This document shows, piece by piece, positions 1 to 3,863 of a stretch of 5,161 nucleotides of DNA; within the stretch, counting starts at the first letter, position 1, and the number at the start of each line of letters is the position of its first letter. The DNA is taken from NCBI GenBank assembly GCA_015295885.1, contig DVEE01000527.1, positions 1 to 5,161 on the forward strand. Direction: 5' to 3'. The notes beneath the pieces were generated by a model. It was given only the letters and a program-made list of their open reading frames with translations. It was not told where the DNA came from and searched no databases. Position numbers and translations under genes: made by a program. Origin of the DNA: Leptolyngbyaceae cyanobacterium M65_K2018_010. Its GTDB lineage: Bacteria; Cyanobacteriota; Cyanobacteriia; Phormidesmidales; Phormidesmidaceae.

Positions 1-521
1 GGGGCCGCCGTAGTGTCCGTAATGTAGGGCGGTAGGGGAACCTGGCCCAGACGCTCAAACACCGCATAGAGAGAGGCTTCACCAGAGTGAACAAACCGCA
101 GGAAGCGACCATTGGTGGTGGGATCGGTGGCCAGCACCTCAGCCACTAGATCAGGATGCTGGGGATCAGAGCCAAAATGAATGGTCGCTCCCGGCTTTAA
201 ACGACGGCCCGGTCGCACCAGGGCCAACCACTGATCCGCCGCCTTTTCCTCCAACAAAAACACCTCTACCTGGGCCCCCTCTGGCTTCTGCCCCAATAAT
301 CGGGCTGGGATCACCTGGGTATTGTTGAGTACCAGCAAATCCCCCGGTTGGAGCAACCCCGGCAAATCTCGAAAGTGATGGTGGCAGTGGCTATGGGGGG
401 AATCAACCACCAGCAGGCGGGAGGCATCCCGGGGGGTGACAGGAGTTTGGGCGATTTGATCGGTGGGCAGGGTGTATTGATAGGCCGCCAGGGAATAATC
501 AGTCGGGTCGCGTTCGGGCAT
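1..521 (-). CDS. queA: S-adenosylmethionine:tRNA ribosyltransferase-isomerase QueA, N-terminal part
   Basis: QueA transfers and isomerises the ribosyl group of S-adenosylmethionine onto preQ1 at tRNA position 34, giving epoxyqueuosine, the penultimate step of queuosine synthesis in the cytoplasm. The minus strand reads open from 521 to the left edge, about 173 of an expected 350 or so residues. Family motifs appear in the expected order: YTLPTDQIAQTP near residue 14, PRDASRLLVV near 29, LQPGDLLVLNNTQVIPARL near 54, VEVFLL near 82, LVRPGRRLKPG near 98 and LPPYI near 165. The C-terminal half lies outside the window. The start is uncertain. ATG at 521 puts the first conserved motif at the usual distance from the N-terminus. 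An in-frame ATG at 581 would add 20 proline-rich residues and is not preceded by a well-spaced ribosome binding site. The family call is firm; only the start is open. Confidence 0.95.
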   Translation of the reverse strand, partial: MPERDPTDYSLAAYQYTLPTDQIAQTPVTPRDASRLLVVDSPHSHCHHHFRDLPGLLQPGDLLVLNNTQVIPARLLGQKPEGAQVEVFLLEEKAADQWLALVRPGRRLKPGATIHFGSDPQHPDLVAEVLATDPTTNGRFLRFVHSGEASLYAVFERLGQVPLPPYITDTTAA

Positions 522-592
522 AGGGGTCAGGTTGGGGGGATACACCCAGGTCAGAGCGGGGGGAATACCCCTAACGGCCATCTCACCCGAGC

Positions 593-622
593 ATAACAAT
601 AGAAACTGTAGCACCTGGTCAA
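593..622 (-). promoter_or_regulatory. Candidate sigma70-type promoter for queA
   Basis: On the minus strand TTGACC (622-617, five of six matches to the -35 consensus) is followed after 18 bases by TGTTAT (598-593, four of six to the -10 consensus). Transcription would start near 585. That gives about 64 untranslated bases before the ATG at 521, or only a few before the alternative ATG at 581. The site lies in the spacer shared with the divergent gene at 633. It is inferred from consensus alone. Confidence 0.35.
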
Positions 623-630
623 AAGGTCAA
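617..630 (+). repeat. Tandem GGTCAA direct repeat in divergent spacer
   Basis: GGTCAA occurs at 617-622 and again at 625-630, one 8-base period apart. The first copy is the complement of the candidate queA -35 box, and the AAAAGG of the second overlaps the presumed ribosome binding site of the gene at 633. A protein bound here could affect both genes, but two hexamers are weak evidence and chance is possible. Confidence 0.3.
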
Positions 631-632
631 CG

Positions 633-1022
633 ATGGAATACACCTACTATCTCGCGAATGCCAGCTTGACCCTCCGTGTGGTTGAGCACTTACTGGGTAC
701 CCCCCGGTTGCCCCTAGAGTTTATGACGGTGATCCATCAGATTGATGGGTGGGTTATCCGCATCAAAATGGAGGATGGCATCGAGGCCTGCGATGCCGAA
801 GACTTTCGGGCTTATATGAATGAGCTGGGGATTTCCTACGATCCTGGTATTCGAGTGCGCATGGCCCTTTGGGGGCTGGAAACGGGTCAGTCTCCCGTGG
901 AAGTGATGCGCCGCTATCAGGTGGCAATCGTTTCCCACGGCAAGCCCGATCGCGAGGAAATTGAAGCTTTTCGCCGTCAGTTTGTGATGGGGCTAGGTTA
1001 TTGCCCCGAAACTCTGGCCTAG
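633..1022 (+). CDS. Hypothetical protein, 129 aa, family not recognised
   Basis: I do not recognise the family. The frame starts at ATG 633, preceded by AAAAGG with a spacing of 6, and ends at TAG 1020-1022. The protein has no signal peptide or membrane segment and is probably soluble. A hydrophobic N-terminal stretch (about residues 5-22) is followed by alternating strand-like sequence, MTVIHQIDGWVIRIKMEDG (31-49). Then comes a likely helix CDAEDFRAYMNELGI (53-67), a middle part with GLETGQSPVEVMRRYQ (81-96), and a charged C-terminal helix ending in GLGYCPETLA. Codon use resembles that of the flanking metabolic genes, so I take it as a native gene. It is transcribed away from queA and is followed after 36 bases by a terminator-like hairpin, so it is probably monocistronic unless that hairpin is leaky. 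Nothing here supports a specific function. Confidence 0.8.
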   Translation: MEYTYYLANASLTLRVVEHLLGTPRLPLEFMTVIHQIDGWVIRIKMEDGIEACDAEDFRAYMNELGISYDPGIRVRMALWGLETGQSPVEVMRRYQVAIVSHGKPDREEIEAFRRQFVMGLGYCPETLA

Positions 1023-1058
1023 GATTTGTCCGGTTCAACCATGATGCAATCTCCTTGG

Positions 1059-1086
1059 GGGCAGTCTGAGCGCTGCCCTTTTTTTT
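1059..1086 (+). terminator. Rho-independent terminator-like hairpin with T8 tract
   Basis: GGGCAG (1059-1064) pairs perfectly with CTGCCC (1073-1078) around an 8-base loop, and eight T follow directly (1079-1086). Two further G (1057-1058) can wobble-pair with the first two T. This is the classic form of an intrinsic terminator for the gene ending at 1022. However, the T8 run is also the point where an upstream ATG frame (1041) and a downstream open frame (to 1249) are out of register by one base. The hairpin and T8 could therefore act in slippage instead of, or as well as, termination. Confidence 0.6.
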
Positions 1087-1249
1087 GCCTCTTTTTCCAA
1101 ATAGCGGTTTAGGGCATGACCCAAATGGGTACATCTGCCCTAGATGTGGCTTTCGGCAAGACCTCTGGCCACCCTATCTGCCGCCCCTGCTGTATCTACT
1201 CCTGGGGGCCTTGCCAGGGTTGGTCGTAGTGCTGTTAGTGAGAAGGTAG
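1085..1249 (+). CDS. Small CxxC single-pass membrane protein, cryptic start or frameshifted
   Basis: This frame is open from 1070 to TAG 1247-1249 and reads convincingly as protein. GLGHDPNGYICPRCGFRQ contains a CPRCG zinc-knuckle-like motif, followed by DLWPPYLPP, a hydrophobic segment of about 20 residues (LLYLLLGALPGLVVVLLV) and a terminal RR. That suggests a tail-anchored or single-pass membrane protein with a cytoplasmic metal-binding head. It has no ATG or GTG. TTG at 1085 gives 54 aa but lacks a ribosome binding site. ATG at 1041 opens another frame that ends at TAG 1110-1112. One extra T in the T8 run at 1079-1086, or a -1 shift there, would fuse both into a 69-residue protein beginning MMQSPWGQSERCPFF. 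Possible explanations are a programmed or transcriptional slip, a decayed gene, a sequence error, or a non-standard start. I do not recognise the family. Confidence 0.5.
   Translation: MPLFPNSGLGHDPNGYICPRCGFRQDLWPPYLPPLLYLLLGALPGLVVVLLVRR
1110..1147 (+). repeat. Two mutually exclusive inverted repeats
   Basis: TAGGGCA (1110-1116) pairs perfectly with TGCCCTA (1136-1142), enclosing a smaller ACCC-AAAT-GGGT hairpin (1119-1130). ACATCT (1131-1136) also pairs perfectly with AGATGT (1142-1147). The two arrangements share bases 1136 and 1142 and cannot both form fully. They lie inside the cryptic small reading frame just after the T8 run. Any role, such as an attenuator or pausing structure, is inference. 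Confidence 0.35.
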
Positions 1250-1262
1250 GCCACGAGAGGGC

Positions 1263-1320
1263 CTTGGGGCACGGAAACGGGTGAACCTGTTGAGTGCCAA
1301 GCCTATCGACTGTCCCCAAG
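1263..1320 (+). repeat. Strong imperfect hairpin with alternative pairing upstream of the GGT-like gene
   Basis: CTTGGGG (1263-1269) can pair fully with CCCCAAG (1314-1320). Alternatively CTTGG-gg-CAC (1263-1272) pairs with GTGCCAAG (1294-1301) through a two-base bulge. Both forms can enclose ACGGG-TGAA-CCTGT (1277-1290), a tetraloop hairpin with one G-T wobble. The element lies after the stop of the small frame and before the promoter at 1342. It is thus probably the end of an upstream transcript or an independent small RNA, not part of the GGT leader. The following TTTCCATTT is too interrupted for a typical terminator tail. Confidence 0.4.
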
Positions 1321-1341
1321 TTTCCATTTGCCACGTCCCAA

Positions 1342-1371
1342 TTGACATAACTCTGTCGGGCCTGGTTTATT
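1342..1371 (+). promoter_or_regulatory. Sigma70-type promoter for the GGT-family gene
   Basis: A perfect -35 box TTGACA (1342-1347) is followed after 18 bases by TTTATT (1366-1371), four of six matches to the -10 consensus. Transcription would begin near 1378, leaving about 19 untranslated bases before ATG 1397. Position and strand fit the gene at 1397, indicating that it is transcribed independently of the genes upstream. Confidence 0.5.
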
Positions 1372-1396
1372 AGCGGATACCCCTGCATTGATCGCG

Positions 1397-2983
1397 ATGA
1401 CCATGGCCTACTCTAAGCCCAACCGGGGCATCGTAGCGGCCGGCCACGCCCTGACCACCGAGGCCGGGGCCGAAATGCTGCGCCAGGGAGGCAATGCCTT
1501 TGATGCGGCGATCGCAGCAGCGTTTACGGCCTGTGTCACCGAGTCAGCCCTCACCTCCCTAGCCGGCGGGGGCTTTTTGTTGGCCCACACCGCCGATGGT
1601 CAGAATCGCCTGTTTGATTTTTTCTGCCAAACTCCCCAAACCAAAACCGTCCAGAAGGATCTGCAGTTCTTTCCCATCGAGGCCAACTTTGGCGATACGG
1701 TGCAGGAATTTCACATTGGCCTAGGGTCCATCGCCGTACCGGGTACCGTGGCCGGGTTGTTGGAAATCCACCAGCAGCTAGGCCGTCTACCCCTCAAGAC
1801 CGTGGTGGCCCCAGCCCAGCACTGGGCCCGGCAGGGCGTCCAGGTCGAGTCATTTCAGGCCCTCTGTTTTCAAATTTTGGCCCCTATTTTGATGGCCACA
1901 CCGGCGGCACGGGCCATCTACGCCCCCCAGGGCAGGGTACTGGGAGCGGGCGATCGCTTTTACCTGCCCGACTTTGCCACCCTGCTCGAGGACCTGGTCC
2001 ACCAGGGCATCGACCTCTTTTACCAAGGCACTCTGGCCCAGCAGATTGCCCTGGATTGCCAAACCCAGGGCGGCTACCTACAACGGGCCGATCTGCAAGC
2101 CTATCAAGTCATTGAACGACAGCCTCTAGCCGTACCCTATCGCCAGGCCCTGCTGCTGACCAACCCCCCTCCCAGTTCAGGCGGTGCCCTCATTGCCTTT
2201 GCCCTGCACCTGCTGGCGACGGAAAACCTCAACCCCCTAAGCCACGGCAGCCCCCAGCATATCGCTACCCTCCGAGAGGTGATGCGATTAACCAATCTGG
2301 CCCGCCAGGATGGCTACGATCGCCATCTGTATCACCCCGAGATTGTTGAACGTTTTTTAGGCGAGGCCCACCTTGCCTCCTACCGGCAACAGATTCAGGC
2401 CATTCACTCGGCCTCAGCCACCAACAAGTGGGGCAGCACCACCCACATCAGCGTCCTAGATGGGGAAGGGAACGCCGCCAGCATGACAACTTCCAATGGG
2501 GAGGGATCCTCCTACGTGATTCCTGGAACCGGAGTCATGATGAATAACATGCTGGGAGAAGAAGATCTCAATCCCCACGGGTTTCACCAATGGCAGCCCA
2601 ACCAGCGCATCTCTTCGATGATGGCGCCAACAATAGTGCTAGAGGAGAACCAACCCCGCCTCGTCTTGGGTTCCGGTGGCTCCAATCGCATTCGCACCGC
2701 TATTTTGCAGGTGGTCTCTAATGTGCTGGATTTTGGCATGGATATTGAGGCCGCGGTCCAGGCCCCTAGACTCCACTGGGAGCGGGGCGCCCTCCATCTG
2801 GAACCCGGCTATGACCGCACGGCGCTGGAGACGTTGGGTCTGGAGCACCAAGACCACTGCACTTGGTGGCAGGCTCCCAGCATGTTTTTTGGCGGCGTTC
2901 ATACCGTAGCTCTAACCCCCGCCGGAGATTTTTGGGGCATCGGGGACCCGCGCCGTCAGGGTGCCTGCCTCATTGTCGACTAG
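1397..2983 (+). CDS. Gamma-glutamyltransferase-family Ntn-hydrolase with atypical substrate pocket
   Basis: This is a complete member of the GGT family, whose proenzymes cleave themselves and then hydrolyse or transfer an acyl, classically gamma-glutamyl, group. From ATG 1397 it has 528 residues, near the usual 530-580. TTG 1388 and ATG 1403 are alternative starts, and none has a clear ribosome binding site. The large subunit shows GGNAFDAAIAAAF and PGTVAGL. Cleavage is expected before the first Thr of STTHISV, T348 (codon 2438-2440), giving subunits of about 347 and 181 residues. SSMMAPT (S406, S407) and GSGGSNR (G427, G428) supply the remaining core and oxyanion residues. E. coli R114 (FRE motif) aligns with F76 in FDFFCQTP, and the Q430/D433 region reads NNMLGEEDLNP. 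The alpha-carboxylate and alpha-amino contacts are therefore missing and the substrate may not be glutathione. There is no signal peptide, unlike periplasmic GGT. The family call is firm; the substrate is unknown. Confidence 0.92.
   Translation: MTMAYSKPNRGIVAAGHALTTEAGAEMLRQGGNAFDAAIAAAFTACVTESALTSLAGGGFLLAHTADGQNRLFDFFCQTPQTKTVQKDLQFFPIEANFGDTVQEFHIGLGSIAVPGTVAGLLEIHQQLGRLPLKTVVAPAQHWARQGVQVESFQALCFQILAPILMATPAARAIYAPQGRVLGAGDRFYLPDFATLLEDLVHQGIDLFYQGTLAQQIALDCQTQGGYLQRADLQAYQVIERQPLAVPYRQALLLTNPPPSSGGALIAFALHLLATENLNPLSHGSPQHIATLREVMRLTNLARQDGYDRHLYHPEIVERFLGEAHLASYRQQIQAIHSASATNKWGSTTHISVLDGEGNAASMTTSNGEGSSYVIPGTGVMMNNMLGEEDLNPHGFHQWQPNQRISSMMAPTIVLEENQPRLVLGSGGSNRIRTAILQVVSNVLDFGMDIEAAVQAPRLHWERGALHLEPGYDRTALETLGLEHQDHCTWWQAPSMFFGGVHTVALTPAGDFWGIGDPRRQGACLIVD
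1508..1515 (+). repeat. HIP1 octamer GCGATCGC
   Basis: Exact copy of the palindrome over-represented in many cyanobacterial genomes, within the GGT-family gene. It is useful as a taxonomic hint only. Confidence 0.85.
1950..1957 (+). repeat. HIP1 octamer GCGATCGC
   Basis: Second exact HIP1 palindrome, also within the GGT-family gene. Confidence 0.85.
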
Positions 2984-3072
2984 TACAGAAAGGCAGAAGG
3001 ATAAACAGGGATTCCGTGTCCTATGAGGGGTCCTGCTTGATCAAATGGGTGGGTTATTTCTGCTATCAAGTA

Positions 3073-3480
3073 CTAGCTGGTAGCCACGGTACGACCCTCA
3101 CCGGTTTTCCAAATGAGGGCCGCTAAATGGCGATAGGCCTTCTTCTTCAAACCCTTGGGTGAATATCCCATTTGCAACAGGGCGGCTTCAAACTGCTGCC
3201 GGCTAATCCCATTTTCTTGAATCCAGGATCGGCAAGCCTGCAGCAGGTAGGTTACGGTAACCTGCACATGGGCTCCTTCAGCCTCGTCTTTGCGGCCTCT
3301 GATGTAGCTCGTCACCAGCGCCGATTTGAACTGAGCCGCACTCACCCTAGTTTCGATAAAGGCATTCAGAGCCTTGAGTAGGTCCAGTTTAGAAGCATTC
3401 AGCCCTTCTAAAATCGAAGCCCCATCCTGAAGCTGATGTAGCCAATGCAATAATTCTGGTTCAGTAATTGTGGGATACAT
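3073..3480 (-). CDS. Hypothetical protein, 135 aa, probably all-helical
   Basis: I do not recognise the family. The minus-strand frame starts at ATG 3480, with AAGG seven bases upstream, and ends at TAG 3075-3073. It is convergent with the GGT-family gene, 89 bases apart. The protein looks soluble and helical. The N-terminal half includes EPELLHWLHQLQDGASILEG (7-26) and KLDLLKALNAFIETR (31-45). A charged linker RGRKDEAEGAHVQ (61-73) precedes VTYLLQACRSWIQ (76-88) and a basic C-terminal part with QFEAALLQMGYSPKGLKKK (100-118) and HLAALIWKTGEG. No signal peptide, metal site or catalytic motif stands out. The basic C-terminus could suit nucleic acid or protein binding, but that is speculation. 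Its GC content is visibly lower than that of the flanking genes, with more A or T third positions, suggesting weaker codon selection or a different origin. A -10-like TTTAAT (3530-3525) without a good -35 lies upstream. Confidence 0.8.
   Translation of the reverse strand: MYPTITEPELLHWLHQLQDGASILEGLNASKLDLLKALNAFIETRVSAAQFKSALVTSYIRGRKDEAEGAHVQVTVTYLLQACRSWIQENGISRQQFEAALLQMGYSPKGLKKKAYRHLAALIWKTGEGRTVATS
3249..3263. repeat. Near-perfect palindrome inside the 135-aa gene
   Basis: AGGTTAC and GTAACCT form perfect 7-base arms around a single central base. The element falls in codons for a VTVTYL stretch, so coding constraint may explain it. It resembles a dimeric-protein operator in form, but nothing links it to a regulator. 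Confidence 0.35.
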
Positions 3481-3552
3481 AGCAAGACCTTGAGAGCACC
3501 CTAATGTTTTGCACCTTGACCCGAATTAAATCCGGGATGTTTGAAGCTGGAT

Positions 3553-3580
3553 AGTCAGTGATGGATACTGACTCAGTGAT
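3553..3580. repeat. Inverted repeat overlapping a direct repeat
   Basis: AGTCAGT (3553-3559) and ACTGACT (3567-3573) form perfect 7-base arms around a 7-base spacer. CAGTGAT occurs at 3556-3562 and again at 3574-3580, and ACTGA-C-TCAGT (3567-3577) is a third, nested palindrome. The cluster lies upstream of the -10-like element of the minus-strand gene. It could be an operator or a hairpin. Confidence 0.4.
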
Positions 3581-3654
3581 TTTACCCATTTTTGTCGAGG
3601 CGTTATCTCGGGCCGATCTCAGTGGGTGGGTGCAACTCAAGAAATGATGGGGGT

Positions 3655-3673
3655 GGAGGGGGTGCCCCCCTCC
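3655..3673. repeat. GC-rich hairpin
   Basis: GGAGGGG (3655-3661) pairs perfectly with CCCCTCC (3667-3673), leaving a 5-base loop that can close by one more G-C pair. It would be very stable as RNA or as a DNA cruciform. No T run follows on either strand, so it is not a standard intrinsic terminator. Confidence 0.45.
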
Positions 3674-3690
3674 CTGGGGTCTTCGTCGTG

Positions 3691-3762
3691 AGCTGCTCAG
3701 CCGAACGGCACAGTCCCTAAACTCCCTGCTGACCATCCACAAAGCTCGGCTACTCAGCAGTT
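3691..3762 (+). repeat. Long imperfect inverted repeat upstream of the carotenoid oxygenase
   Basis: AGCTGCT (3691-3697) pairs with AGCAGTT (3756-3762) using one G-T wobble, and AGCCGA (3699-3704) pairs with TCGGCT (3746-3751). The strands are separated by an asymmetric internal loop (1 versus 4 bases), and the apical loop is about 41 bases. This may be part of a leader RNA or an independent small RNA. It has not been matched to any known RNA family. Confidence 0.35.
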
Positions 3763-3812
3763 GCGACTGGGTTCTTTGTGAAGGCATGGGGGAGCCGAGG
3801 CAATCTGCCACA

Positions 3813-3863
3813 ATGGAGGAAAAAATTTACCGGCCACCCCATGACCCTTGCAGCTACTGCTGA
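3813..3863 (+). other. Possible 16-codon leader frame overlapping the oxygenase start
   Basis: ATG 3813 opens a short frame (MEEKIYRPPHDPCSYC) that stops at TGA 3861-3863, seven codons into the oxygenase gene in another frame. GAGG lies 12 bases upstream of this ATG, a wide spacing. The frame contains the GGAGG sequence (3815-3819) that would otherwise be the best Shine-Dalgarno for ATG 3841 but is 21 bases away. Translational coupling is possible, and so is chance. Confidence 0.2.

Larger units (their letters stand above)
3481..3840. other. 360-base spacer between divergent genes, no convincing gene
   Basis: This is the control region of two divergent genes, the 135-aa protein (minus) and the carotenoid oxygenase (plus). 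I see no reading frame that looks like protein. A minus-strand frame open across 3461-3811 has a low-complexity, Ser/Arg/His-rich translation without a domain. Three inverted repeats (3553-3580, 3655-3673, 3691-3762) make the stretch look structured, so it could include a small RNA. No promoter with both boxes in good form was found for the oxygenase gene. Confidence 0.6.

Noticed and set aside
348..596. Plus-strand open frame opposite queA
   Set aside because: It is antisense to clearly conserved QueA motifs and its translation is low-complexity, rich in Gly, Gln and Ile.
763..1134. Minus-strand open frame across the 129-aa gene
   Set aside because: It overlaps a better-formed plus-strand gene with a ribosome binding site, and its translation is Pro/Arg-rich without a domain.
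1250..1387. Possible known structured RNA such as SRP RNA, 6S RNA, tmRNA or a glutamine riboswitch
   Set aside because: I looked for their conserved core sequences and found none. The structure also ends before the GGT promoter, which argues against a riboswitch for that gene.
1140..1388. Minus-strand open frame opposite the small CxxC frame
   Set aside because: The plus-strand translation has a coherent zinc-knuckle and membrane segment; this one has no recognisable feature and covers a promoter and a hairpin.
744..3056. A 13-base match, ATGGGTGGGTTAT, once in the 129-aa gene and once after the GGT-family gene
   Set aside because: A single 13-mer match in 5 kb is close to chance, the flanks differ, and one copy is ordinary coding sequence.
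3036..3070. CTTGAT/ATCAAG inverted repeat between the convergent genes, considered as a shared terminator
   Set aside because: The stem is only six mostly A/T pairs with a 23-base loop, and no T run follows on either strand.
3761..3804. Candidate promoter boxes (TTGCGA or TTGTGA) for the carotenoid oxygenase
   Set aside because: Neither is followed at 16-19 bases by a -10 sequence with more than three matches, so no promoter is claimed.
3461..3811. Minus-strand open frame in the long spacer, overlapping the 135-aa gene start
   Set aside because: Its Ser/Arg/His-rich translation contains hairpin-encoded low-complexity sequence, and it shows no domain or plausible ribosome binding site.
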